Shown: positions 45,628 through 53,718 of the stretch, one piece after another
Numbering within the stretch: position 1 is the first letter of the stretch
Layout: each line of letters begins with the position of its first letter
Assembly: GCA_900471525.1 (NCBI GenBank)
Contig: UCEZ01000019.1
Span: forward strand, 124,001-188,000
Reading direction: 5' to 3'
Source of the DNA: Hyphomicrobiales bacterium
GTDB taxonomy: Bacteria > Pseudomonadota > Alphaproteobacteria > Rhizobiales > Rhizobiaceae
Length of the DNA: 64,000 bases
Program-made: the position numbers and the translations under genes
Notes under the pieces: model-generated
Seen by the model: only the letters and a program-made list of their open reading frames with translations
The model's database searches: none
What the model was told of the DNA's origin: nothing

Positions 45628-45683
45628 TGGCCTGTTTCCGTCCATGTTCGCGTTTTGGCTGTGAGTATCTTGTTTGAAGGCAT

Positions 45684-45706
45684 AAAAAAAGGCCCCGTGA
45701 GGGCCT
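45684..45706 (-). terminator. Attenuator terminator in the ilvIH leader
   Basis: On the minus strand AGGCCC and GGGCCT form a six-pair stem (seven with a wobble) with a short loop, directly followed by seven T residues. It lies 57 bases before the ilvI start and downstream of a leader peptide rich in Ile, Leu and Val. Confidence 0.8.
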
Positions 45707-45713
45707 CGTGTTT

Positions 45714-45761
45714 GCGCATGGGTGGCTATCGCCGGATGGTTATACCACCCTGCCCATGCGC
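45714..45761 (-). promoter_or_regulatory. ilvIH leader hairpin (pause/antiterminator partner)
   Basis: GCGCATGGG (45761-45753, minus strand) pairs perfectly with CCCATGCGC (45722-45714). The left arm lies inside the last third of the leader peptide, so a ribosome position decides whether it forms. An alternative GGGTGG/CCACCC pairing lies inside it. Confidence 0.65.
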
Positions 45762-45796
45762 CGTCCCACCACAAGAATTGCTGCGATCTTTATCAT
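45740..45796 (-). CDS. ilvIH leader peptide, 18 aa
   Basis: An 18-codon frame, MIKIAAILVVGRRMGRVV, ends in TAA. Eight of 18 residues are Ile, Leu or Val, including the run ILVV, the regulatory amino acids of this pathway. It is followed by a long hairpin and a U-tract terminator, so it fits ribosome-mediated attenuation. There is no ribosome site; the ATG begins 8 bases after the predicted -10 element, where transcription would start, so the mRNA may be leaderless. Confidence 0.75.
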   Translation of the reverse strand: MIKIAAILVVGRRMGRVV

Positions 45797-45804
45797 GGGC
45801 GCGA

Positions 45805-45833
45805 TTGATAAACAGAAAAGCCAGGCCCGTCAA
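45805..45833 (-). promoter_or_regulatory. Predicted ilvIH promoter
   Basis: On the minus strand TTGACG (45833-45828), a 17-base spacer, TATCAA (45810-45805). The expected start point is at or next to the A of the leader-peptide ATG (45796). Confidence 0.7.
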
Positions 45834-45951
45834 CGCCTTTCAAGAAAACAACCGATACGAGTCCAAAACGGCACAAGCTCACGCAAGCACAAGAAAGAAC
45901 TTATTAAATACCGTCCGATAATATTGCGGGTTCTTGGCCAGAGGTTTCGTA

Positions 45952-48006
45952 TTGCTGAACAATGACCTTCATTCCTCGATCAGTGCCGGAGAGCAGGATC
46001 GGCGCGATGCCCTGAAACGAGGCAACCGCTTCCTCGGTCGGGTCGTTGCGTGCAGCGGTTCGCGCGCGACGATCGCAGCCATTGCCGAGAACGGCGAAAC
46101 CTCGCTCACCGAATTGTGGTCCGTCGGCCGGCTGATCTCGATCACCGTCGGCAAGAACCGCGTCGTCGCCCTAGTCTATTCCATGCAGACCGCCACCAAC
46201 GAATGGGGCGAGGAAATTGACAACACCTTCCGCATCGAAGTGGAACTGATGGGCGAAGTCCATCTCAGCCCCAACGGGCGCGAAGAATTTTCCGCCGGCA
46301 TCAGCCAGTATCCCTATCTCGGCGCCATCGCCCACCGCATCCGCTCGGCCGATCTCGCCCGCATCTACGACACCGGCAAGAACGATACCTGCATCATCGG
46401 CAAGCTGACCCAGGACGAGAGCCTCGACGCCGCCATCCACGTCCCCTCGATGCTATCAAAGCATTTTGCCATCGTCGGCACCACCGGCGTTGGCAAGTCA
46501 ACGGCTGTCAGCCTTTTGCTGCACAAGGCGATCGCGTCGGATCCGAAGCTGCGCGTGCTGATCCTTGATCCGCACAACGAATTCGCCGCCGCCTTTCCCG
46601 ATATCGCCGTGGTCATCGATACCGACAATCTCGACCTGCCCTTCTGGCTGATGAAGCTCGAAGAGTTTGCCGAAGTCATTTTCCGCGGTCGGCCGCCGGT
46701 TCCGGAAGAACTCGATATCCTTCGCGATGTCATTCCGGAAGCGAAACGCGCATTCAAGGGATCGATGGAATCAGGCCTTGCGCGCCGGACCAGCGAAAAA
46801 AGTTCGATCACCGCCGATACGCCGGTTCCCTATCGCATGGCGGATCTGCTGGCGATGATCGATGAGCGCATCGGCCGACTGGAGGGACGCAGCGACAAGC
46901 CGCATCTGCGTTCACTGAAGGTGAAGGTGATCGGCGCGATCAACGACCCGCGCTACAATTTCATGTTCTCGTCGAACACGATCACCGATACGATCCTTGA
47001 GACGATCGCCAAGATCTTCCGTATCCCCGGCGAAGGCAGGCCGATCACGACCTTCCAGCTCGCCGGAATCCCATCGGAAGTCGTAAACTCGGTCGCCTCC
47101 GTCCTCTGCCGCATGGCCTTTGAAATCGCCCTCTGGAGCAATGGCGGCGTTCACATGCTGGTCGTCTGCGAGGAAGCCCACCGCTACGTTCCAGCCGATA
47201 TCAGCCTCGGTTTCGTGCCGACCCGCCAGGCGATCGCCCGCATCGCCAAGGAAGGCCGTAAATACGGCGTATCGCTCGGCATCATCACCCAGCGCCCCGG
47301 CGAACTCGATCCGACCATCCTGTCGCAGTGCTCGACGGTCTTTGCCATGCGCCTTTCCAACGACCGTGACCAGGAAATCATCCGCTCGGCCATCCCGAAC
47401 TCATCGATCTCGACGACCAGCTTCATTTCCTCGATCGGCAATGGCGAGGCAATCGCCTTCGGCGAGGCCGTGGCGGTGCCGATGCGCATGCGCTTTACCC
47501 GAGTCGATGAAAAGAGCCTCCCGAAAGCCAACGGCGTTGCCGTCAAGGTAACGGACGAAACCCCCGACACCGTCGACCTGCGCAACGTCGTGTCGCGCAT
47601 GCGTGCCATGCACGGCCCGGACATTTCCGGTTTCCAGCAGGCTTACACGGCCAGTCTCGGCGGGCTCGACAATGAGCCCACCGCGGTGGATGAGGGTTTC
47701 GCAGACAACAGTGCGTTCGGCCAAACCGGTCCGGCACCGCAACATGAAACCTACACGCCGGCTGTCGAGCCTTACAACCCGGCAATGCTGCCGCGCGCGG
47801 AGCCTGCCAATCCGCAGCTAGAGCGTTTCAACCAGATACGTAACCAGCTGCTTTCGGATGAGCCTCCTGCGCAACCCCGGCCGGATCCATATCGGGCGCC
47901 CCCGCGCGTCACACCGAGCTTTGCGCAGCCCGGCTCGGACCAGCCGAGGCCATCACTTCGCGAAAGCCTGTTGAAAAAGCCGCTGAGCAGCATCATCCGT
48001 AAGTAG
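45952..48006 (+). CDS. HerA-like (DUF87) ATPase, 684 aa
   Basis: Hexameric-ATPase family of the HerA/FtsK fold. The N-terminal HAS-barrel-like part (LGRVVACSGSRATIAAI) is followed by Walker A VGTTGVGKSTAVSLLLHKAI at about 175-194, Walker B MLVVCEEAHRYVP, sensor-like SLGIITQRPGELDPTILSQCSTVFAMRLSNDRDQEII. The last 130 residues are proline-rich and disordered, ending LRESLLKKPLSSIIRK. No ATG exists near the start; TTG at 45952 has GAGG seven bases upstream. Divergent from ilvI. No NurA nuclease partner is nearby, so a role in DNA end processing is not supported. Confidence 0.85.
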   Translation: MLNNDLHSSISAGEQDRRDALKRGNRFLGRVVACSGSRATIAAIAENGETSLTELWSVGRLISITVGKNRVVALVYSMQTATNEWGEEIDNTFRIEVELMGEVHLSPNGREEFSAGISQYPYLGAIAHRIRSADLARIYDTGKNDTCIIGKLTQDESLDAAIHVPSMLSKHFAIVGTTGVGKSTAVSLLLHKAIASDPKLRVLILDPHNEFAAAFPDIAVVIDTDNLDLPFWLMKLEEFAEVIFRGRPPVPEELDILRDVIPEAKRAFKGSMESGLARRTSEKSSITADTPVPYRMADLLAMIDERIGRLEGRSDKPHLRSLKVKVIGAINDPRYNFMFSSNTITDTILETIAKIFRIPGEGRPITTFQLAGIPSEVVNSVASVLCRMAFEIALWSNGGVHMLVVCEEAHRYVPADISLGFVPTRQAIARIAKEGRKYGVSLGIITQRPGELDPTILSQCSTVFAMRLSNDRDQEIIRSAIPNSSISTTSFISSIGNGEAIAFGEAVAVPMRMRFTRVDEKSLPKANGVAVKVTDETPDTVDLRNVVSRMRAMHGPDISGFQQAYTASLGGLDNEPTAVDEGFADNSAFGQTGPAPQHETYTPAVEPYNPAMLPRAEPANPQLERFNQIRNQLLSDEPPAQPRPDPYRAPPRVTPSFAQPGSDQPRPSLRESLLKKPLSSIIRK

Positions 48007-48059
48007 CCGGATAGAGCTCTCCACCCCTACCGCCGGCTTTTGTCGGGAAGATCGCGACC

Positions 48060-48971
48060 TTAGAGACTATCGCCTGATTCCGGGTCCCAGCGCAGCCAGC
48101 TGTCATCCAGCTGATTGCGAAACCATGTCATCTGCCGCTTGGCATACTGCCGTGTGGCGGCAGATGCGGTTTCGACAACCTCGTCCTTGCTCATCGTACC
48201 GGCAAGCATGGCGGCAATCTGCGGTACGCCGATCGCTTTCATCGCCGGCATCTCCAGCTTGAGATCGAGCGACAGAAGCATTTTCACCTCGTCAACGGCA
48301 CCGCCGTCGAGCATCCCGGCAAAACGTCGGTCGATCCGCTGACGCAGTAAAGCACGATCCGGCAGGACTACGATTTTCAAGGCCTGGTCCGGGTCGATCG
48401 CAACCGGCCCCTGCCGTGCCTGGAATACGCGGATCGATTGGCCGGTCGCCGCGAAGATCTCCAGCGCGCGCGCAATGCGCTGGCCGTCGCCCGGACGCAG
48501 GGTCTGCGCGGTTTCCGGGTCTTTTTGCGACAGGACGGCATGCAGAGCCTCGGCGCCGTCTTGCTGCAGCCGGCGCCGCACGTCTTCGCGTATGTCCGCC
48601 GGAACCGCCGGCATGTCCGACAAACCGCCGGTCAGCGCCTTGAAATAGAGCCCGGTGCCGCCGACGAAGACAGGTATCCGCCCATCGCGGCGCACCGCCT
48701 CCAGAACCTCGACAGCATCGCGAAACCATTCGCCCGTCGAATAATGCTGCGACGCGGGCACATGCCCGTAGAGATGGTGGGGAATGCCCTGCATGTCAGC
48801 TTCGAACGGACGCGCCGTCAGTACATGCAGCGTATCGTAGACCTGCATGCTGTCGGCGTTGATCACCACACCATTGTGCCGTTTCGCCATGTCGATGGCG
48901 AGAGCGGACTTGCCGCTGGCGGTCGGCCCGGTTATCAGGATCGCATCCTGTCCAATCTCAAGGTTTTTCAT
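48060..48971 (-). CDS. miaA: tRNA dimethylallyltransferase, 303 aa
   Basis: Transfers dimethylallyl to A37 of tRNAs that read UNN codons. P-loop AILITGPTASGKSALAIDMA; INADSMQVYDTLHVLTARP; HHLYGHVPASQHYSTGEW; VGGTGLYFKALTGGLSDMP; RIARALEIFAATGQSI; C-terminal ATRQYAKRQMTWFRNQL. The ATG at 48971 is preferred (GAAGG five bases upstream); ATGs at 48974 and 49001 are alternatives. It starts one base from the divergent serB start. Confidence 0.97.
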   Translation of the reverse strand: MKNLEIGQDAILITGPTASGKSALAIDMAKRHNGVVINADSMQVYDTLHVLTARPFEADMQGIPHHLYGHVPASQHYSTGEWFRDAVEVLEAVRRDGRIPVFVGGTGLYFKALTGGLSDMPAVPADIREDVRRRLQQDGAEALHAVLSQKDPETAQTLRPGDGQRIARALEIFAATGQSIRVFQARQGPVAIDPDQALKIVVLPDRALLRQRIDRRFAGMLDGGAVDEVKMLLSLDLKLEMPAMKAIGVPQIAAMLAGTMSKDEVVETASAATRQYAKRQMTWFRNQLDDSWLRWDPESGDSL

Positions 48972-48972
48972 C

Positions 48973-49860
48973 ATGGCCTTCGTTGCCACGCTTGTTGCCA
49001 ATCCGTCAAATCCCGTTCTGACACCCGCGCTTGCCGAAGAGGCAGCGGCAGCGGTCGATGCGTCCGGCCTTTACTGGCTCGCTGACGGCGTTGCCTGCGA
49101 TATCGCTTTGAAAGACGGCGCCAATCCGGACTGGCAGGAAGCTTTGCTGCGGGGCGTGGTCGGTGACGCGCCGGTCGACGTCGTCGTCCAGAATGCCGAG
49201 ACGCGCCGCAAAAAGCTTCTGATCGCCGACATGGATTCCACCATGATTGGCCAGGAATGCATCGACGAACTCGCTGCCGAGGTCGGATTGAAGGACAAGG
49301 TCGCGGCCATCACGGCCCGCGCGATGAACGGCGAGATCGCCTTCGAGCCGGCCCTGATTGAACGGGTCGCATTGCTCAAGGGTCTGCCGGTAAGCGTTGT
49401 GAACGAGGTTATCGAAAAACGCATCACACTGACGCCGGGCGGGCGTGAACTGGTCGCGACGATGAAGGCCAAGGGCTATTACACCGCGCTGGTCTCCGGC
49501 GGTTTCACCGTCTTTACCGGCCCCATCACCGCCACGCTTGGCTTCCATGAAAACCGCGCCAATATTCTGATCGAAAAAGACGGTCATCTCACCGGTGCCG
49601 TCGCAGAGCCTATCCTTGGCAAACAGGCCAAGGTCGATGCGCTGGTCGACATCACGACGAAGCTCGGCATTTCGACGGCCGATGCCCTTGCCGTCGGCGA
49701 CGGCGCCAATGATCTTGGGATGCTTCATCTTGCCGGCGCCGGTGTTGCCCTGCATGCCAAGCCAGTCGTCTCTTCACAGGTGAAAATCCGCATCGACCAC
49801 GCCGACCTCACCGCCCTCCTTTATATCCAGGGCTACCGGAAGACGGATTTCGTGCTTTGA
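48973..49860 (+). CDS. serB: Phosphoserine phosphatase, 295 aa
   Basis: Last step of serine synthesis; HAD-family phosphatase. N-terminal ACT-like part (1-75), then the nucleophile motif LLIADMDSTMIGQECIDELAAEVG, motif II LVSGGFTVFTGPI, Lys in ILGKQAKVDAL and motif III LAVGDGANDLGMLHLAGAGVALHAKP. ATG at 48973 gives a standard SerB N-terminus. Divergent from miaA with adjoining start codons. Followed by a coupled GNAT gene. Confidence 0.97.
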   Translation: MAFVATLVANPSNPVLTPALAEEAAAAVDASGLYWLADGVACDIALKDGANPDWQEALLRGVVGDAPVDVVVQNAETRRKKLLIADMDSTMIGQECIDELAAEVGLKDKVAAITARAMNGEIAFEPALIERVALLKGLPVSVVNEVIEKRITLTPGGRELVATMKAKGYYTALVSGGFTVFTGPITATLGFHENRANILIEKDGHLTGAVAEPILGKQAKVDALVDITTKLGISTADALAVGDGANDLGMLHLAGAGVALHAKPVVSSQVKIRIDHADLTALLYIQGYRKTDFVL

Positions 49861-50414
49861 TCGTTCTGGAAACGAAACGGCTGCGCATCCGCAACTGGCT
49901 GGAGACCGACCGGCCGCTCTTTGCCGAAATCAATGCCGATCCGAAGGTGATGGAGTTTTTCCCCCGCCAGCGTTCCCGGGAGGAATCCGATGCCCTTATG
50001 GATGAAGTCCGTCAACGCATTCGCGAAACCGGGCTCGGCTTTTTCGCCATCGCGCTGAAGGACACGGATGAGCCGATCGGCTTCCTCGGCCTCGCCCGCA
50101 CTGACCTGGAGCCGTTTCTGCCGGACGGCACCGTCGAGATCGGCTGGCGCCTGGCTGTCCGCTTCTGGCGGCAGGGCTATGTCACCGAAGCTGCAGAGGC
50201 GATGCTGCGCCATGGCTTTGAAAAGCGCGGATTGGCGGAAATCGTCTCCTTCGCGGTTGAGAACAACGCGCGCTCGACGGCGGTGATGAAACGCCTCGGC
50301 ATGCGCCACGACCCAAAGCGTGACTTCGAACACCCGCGAGTTCCGGATACCGCGCCACGTCTCAAGCATCACGTGGTCTATGCAATCAGCCGTGAAGAAT
50401 GGCTGGCACGATAA
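49857..50414 (+). CDS. GNAT acetyltransferase, RimJ/RimL type, 185 aa
   Basis: Acetyl-CoA-dependent N-acetyltransferase. LETKRLRIRNWLETDRPLFAEINADPKVMEFFP, VEIGWRLAVRFWRQGYVTEAAEAMLRHGFEKRGLAEIVSFAVENNARSTAVMKRLGM and FEHPRVPDTAPRLKHHVVYAISREEW are typical of the RimJ/L subgroup. The start is a TTG at 49857 whose last bases form the serB stop (TTTGATC), so translation is probably coupled; no ATG fits. Substrate is unknown. Confidence 0.92.
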   Translation: MIVLETKRLRIRNWLETDRPLFAEINADPKVMEFFPRQRSREESDALMDEVRQRIRETGLGFFAIALKDTDEPIGFLGLARTDLEPFLPDGTVEIGWRLAVRFWRQGYVTEAAEAMLRHGFEKRGLAEIVSFAVENNARSTAVMKRLGMRHDPKRDFEHPRVPDTAPRLKHHVVYAISREEWLAR

Positions 50415-50468
50415 AGGCGGATCTTGCGGCCCGCTTTCAAGCTTGATCCGTCATCCATTGATGGCGAC

Positions 50469-52001
50469 CTATTCCATCCGCACCGTCACGAACCGTAGTT
50501 CGCCTGTCTTGTTGGACATCATCAGCAGCGCATTGCGCCGGCCATCCGCTTTCAGTTCCTCGACCCTTGCCGATACGTCTTCCGGCGTTTTCATCGCCTC
50601 CTGGCCGATCTCGACGATGACGTCGCCGGACGCGATCCGCCGTTCGGCGGCTGCCGATTGCGGCTGCACTTCGGCGACGACGACGCCCTCGACATCCTCC
50701 GAGATTCCATAGGTCTTGCGGCTTTCCGCGTCGAGCACTGCAAGCTTCATGCCAAGCACCACGTCGGATGCCGGCAGTTCTGCGGCGGGCGGCTCTGCCT
50801 GGTCGGTGCCTTCTTCCGTCGGTGAGGTCTTGGCTTCCGCCGCGGCAAGATTTTCACCGTCTTCCAGGCGACCGAGCGTCACCTTGACAGTCATCTCCTT
50901 GCCGTCGCGAATGATGACGACATCGACGGCCTTGCCGACCGGGCTTTCGGCGACGACGCGCGGCAGGTCGCGCATTTCGACGACGTCGCGGCCGTCGAAC
51001 TTGACGATCACATCGCCGGTCTTGATCTCTCCACCATCGACCGGGCCGCCCTTGATGACACCGGCGATGAGCGCGCCCTTCGGCGTTTCCATCTTCAGGC
51101 TTTCAGCGATATCGGCGGTCACCGGCTGAATGCGCACGCCCAGCCAGCCGCGGCGCGTTTCGCCGAAGTCCCTCAACTGATGAATGACGTTTTCCGCCAG
51201 TTCGGTCGGGACCGAAAAGCCGATGCCGATGGAGCCGCCGCTCGGCGAAATGATAGCCGTGTTGATGCCGATGACCTCCCCCTTCATGTTGAAGAGCGGA
51301 CCACCGGAATTGCCCCGGTTGATCGCAGCGTCGGTCTGGATGAAATTGTCGTAAGGACCCGCATTGATGTTACGTCCGCGCGCCGAAATGATACCGACCG
51401 TCACCGTGCCGCCAAGCCCGAACGGGTTACCGATCGCCATCACCCAGTCGCCGATCCGCATCTGACGCGAATCGCCGAGGGGAACGGCGGTCAACGGCTT
51501 CTTCGGTTCGACTTTCAGCACGGCAAGGTCGGTCTTCGTGTCCGTACCGATCAGCTTCGCCTTCAACTTGGTGCCATTGGCAAAATTGATCTCGATATCG
51601 TCGGCACCCTCGATCACGTGATTGTTGGTGACGATGACGCCGGACGGATCGATGACGAAGCCGGAGCCGAGGGAATTCACCGTGCGCTGGCGATTGCCGC
51701 CTTCGCCGCCCTGCCCCTTGAAGAATTCATCGAAGAAATCCTGGAACGGCGAACCTTCCGGCACCTGCGGCATCGGCGCCTGATCGTCATTTTTCACGTT
51801 CTGCGAGGTCGATATGTTGACGACCGCATCGAGCAGTCCGGCTGCGAGATCGGCAACCGAATCCGGACCCTGTTGCGTCGGCACCGGTGCCCTCGTCTGT
51901 GCCTGGGCGGCAGACAGCACCGGCACGGAGTTCATCAGCAGCGCGGCGCTCGCAACGAGCGTGACGGACCGGAAGAAGGAAGCGCGGATGGACAAGCCCA
52001 T
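50469..52001 (-). CDS. degP: Do-family periplasmic serine protease (DegP/HtrA), 510 aa
   Basis: Protease and chaperone for misfolded envelope proteins. Signal peptide to about residue 36 (MGLSIRASFFRSVTLVASAALLMNSVPVLSAAQAQ). The triad is His128 (TNNHVIEG), Asp158 (TKTDLAVLK) and Ser232 (GNSGGPLF). Two PDZ domains follow: GWLGVRIQPVTADIAESL and a shorter second PDZ (VLGMKLAVLDAESRKTYGI). GAGAGGAC precedes the ATG at 52001. It lies downstream of the hflKC-DUF2065-ACT block, as in related rhizobia. Confidence 0.97.
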   Translation of the reverse strand: MGLSIRASFFRSVTLVASAALLMNSVPVLSAAQAQTRAPVPTQQGPDSVADLAAGLLDAVVNISTSQNVKNDDQAPMPQVPEGSPFQDFFDEFFKGQGGEGGNRQRTVNSLGSGFVIDPSGVIVTNNHVIEGADDIEINFANGTKLKAKLIGTDTKTDLAVLKVEPKKPLTAVPLGDSRQMRIGDWVMAIGNPFGLGGTVTVGIISARGRNINAGPYDNFIQTDAAINRGNSGGPLFNMKGEVIGINTAIISPSGGSIGIGFSVPTELAENVIHQLRDFGETRRGWLGVRIQPVTADIAESLKMETPKGALIAGVIKGGPVDGGEIKTGDVIVKFDGRDVVEMRDLPRVVAESPVGKAVDVVIIRDGKEMTVKVTLGRLEDGENLAAAEAKTSPTEEGTDQAEPPAAELPASDVVLGMKLAVLDAESRKTYGISEDVEGVVVAEVQPQSAAAERRIASGDVIVEIGQEAMKTPEDVSARVEELKADGRRNALLMMSNKTGELRFVTVRME

Positions 52002-52216
52002 GGGGTCCTCTCGATTTGGGATGGCATACCGCCGCAAAATCGGCCGGCAGGAAAAGTGTTCGTCATGCAGACGCGTGTCGCGGCTGCGAGCTTGGCTCTC
52101 CGTCAGCCTCCCGCCCTGTAATGTGGCGTAGAATCTATCCGAAGATAAGGCGGATTTGGGACGCGTCCAGTCATCTTTTCGTCAACGTCCCGAGAGACAA
52201 CGGCGGTCGCGGCCGA

Positions 52217-52603
52217 TCAGGTCATGATCTCATGACCATGGGCCTTCAATGCCGCCACGGCCTTGTCGAGGTCTGATCCGATGATGAAGACGTAATCGGT
52301 GCTGAAGGTCGAATTGGCAAAGATGCCGACACCGGCATCCGACAGCGGGTTGAGCACCGATGCAAGCACCCCCGGCACATCAAAGGTAAAATGCTGTTCG
52401 ATGCGGAAGCAGCGCCAGCCGCCGGACGACTGGATGCCGGAGGGTATGCGCGCTGCTCGACAGACAAGCGTCATCTCCTCGCGCGAACTCGATACCGCCC
52501 AGAAGCCCGCCCCCGGCAACCATTCCGGCAGCGGTGTTCCGATGTTGAGCCGGGTGATCGCATATTCTGCGTCCACCAGGCGAATGAGCAATTTATGTGT
52601 CAT
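52217..52603 (-). CDS. ACT domain protein, 128 aa
   Basis: Cytosolic small-ligand-binding protein. The C-terminal ACT domain is VPGVLASVLNPLSDAGVGIFANSTFSTDYVFIIGSDLDKAVAALKAHGHEI. N-terminal YAITRLNIGTPLPEWLPGAGFWAVSSSREEMTLVC is of the DUF/ACT_7 type seen in CASTOR-like amino-acid sensors. It begins 3 bases after DUF2065 in the hflKC operon, so it may be co-regulated. Ligand not known. Confidence 0.85.
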   Translation of the reverse strand: MTHKLLIRLVDAEYAITRLNIGTPLPEWLPGAGFWAVSSSREEMTLVCRAARIPSGIQSSGGWRCFRIEQHFTFDVPGVLASVLNPLSDAGVGIFANSTFSTDYVFIIGSDLDKAVAALKAHGHEIMT

Positions 52604-52606
52604 GTC

Positions 52607-52792
52607 TTATCCTCGCACCATCCAGACAAGTGCGACGCCAATAGCGACGGAGACAAGCCCGAACAGCCGCAACTGTTGCTCCGGAATATGGGGCAATCGT
52701 TTCGCCATTTCCACCAAAACCAAAGGGGCCAGTGCGTACACCAGCCCCTCGATGATCAGGAAAAATGCAATTCCTGTCAGAAAATCACTCAT
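52607..52792 (-). CDS. DUF2065 small membrane protein, 61 aa
   Basis: Two hydrophobic helices (GIAFFLIIEGLVYALAPLVLVEMAKRLPHI and LFGLVSVAIGVALVWMV) with the DUF2065 central PHIPEQQLRLFG. DUF2065 genes are regularly found after hflC, as here (8 bases), which supports a link to the HflKC complex; the function is unknown. Confidence 0.92.
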   Translation of the reverse strand: MSDFLTGIAFFLIIEGLVYALAPLVLVEMAKRLPHIPEQQLRLFGLVSVAIGVALVWMVRG

Positions 52793-52800
52793 TGCGCCGA

Positions 52801-53718
52801 TCAGTTTCCTGCAGCGGGCTGAGTGGCGGAGGGAGCAGGCGCCCCATCCGAACTGTTGAAATAACGGAAGAATTCCGACTCCGGCGACAGAACCAGCGTG
52901 GTATCGGGGCTGCCGATCGCCTGGTCATAGGCTGTCATCGACCGGTAGAACTCGAAGAACTTCGGATCGCGGGCAAAGGCATCGGCGAAAACGGCAGTCC
53001 GCTCGGCTTCGCCCTGACCACGCAGGATTTCCGAATCACGCTGCGCCTCGGCGATGAACTCGACAACCTGGCGATCGGCAACAGCCCGACGCGTCTGGCC
53101 CTTCTCGATACCGCGAGCGCGGATCAGTTCGGCTTCCGCCAGACGCTCGGCCTTCATCCGCTCGAAGGTCTGCTGCGAGACTTCCTGCGTCAGGTCGGTG
53201 CGCTGAATGCGGACGTCCTCGATGTTGAGGCCGAGCGATTCGGCGTCGGTCTTCAGGTCGGCACGGACTTCCCGCATCATCGATGCACGCTCTTCGGAAA
53301 GCGCCGATTCAAAGCCGCGAAGACCGTAGACCCGGCGCAAAGAAGCGTCGAGACGGGTGCGAAGGCGCGATTCGGCCGATTCCCGATCGCCGGAAACCGT
53401 TTCGCGGAAGCGCCGCGCATCGGCGATCTTGTAGACGACAAAGGCGTCGACTTCATAGAACTTGCCGCCCGAAACCTGCACACGGATGTTGTCGAGGTCG
53501 AAACGCAAGGCCTGCTTCTCGACATACTGAACCCGGTCGGCGTCCATGAAGGCGAAAGGCAGCTTGAAATAGAGGCCCGGCTCGGTCTTGACGTCCTTGA
53601 TTTCGCCGAAGCGAACGACGATCGCCTGCTGGCGCTGGTTGACGATGAAGACGGAAGAATAGACCACCATCAGGACCAGCGCGAGGCCGATCAAAATATA
53701 GGGAAGACGGTTGTTCAT
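52801..53718 (-). CDS. hflC: HflC, membrane protease modulator, 305 aa
   Basis: SPFH/Band 7 protein that with HflK forms a cage around FtsH. One N-terminal helix (MNNRLPYILIGLALVLMVVYSSVFIVNQRQQAIVVRFGEI), SPFH domain, then a coiled helix (ERMKAERLAEAELIRARGIEKGQTRRAVADRQVVEFIAEAQRDSEILRGQGEAERTAVFADAF). The start codon overlaps the hflK stop by one base. Confidence 0.97.
   Translation of the reverse strand: MNNRLPYILIGLALVLMVVYSSVFIVNQRQQAIVVRFGEIKDVKTEPGLYFKLPFAFMDADRVQYVEKQALRFDLDNIRVQVSGGKFYEVDAFVVYKIADARRFRETVSGDRESAESRLRTRLDASLRRVYGLRGFESALSEERASMMREVRADLKTDAESLGLNIEDVRIQRTDLTQEVSQQTFERMKAERLAEAELIRARGIEKGQTRRAVADRQVVEFIAEAQRDSEILRGQGEAERTAVFADAFARDPKFFEFYRSMTAYDQAIGSPDTTLVLSPESEFFRYFNSSDGAPAPSATQPAAGN

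Noticed and set aside
45628-45774. In-frame N-terminal extension of ilvI beginning with a TTG at 45774
   Set aside because: It runs through the leader hairpin and the U-tract terminator, lacks a ribosome site and has no similarity to acetolactate synthase; the leader peptide in another frame explains the region better.
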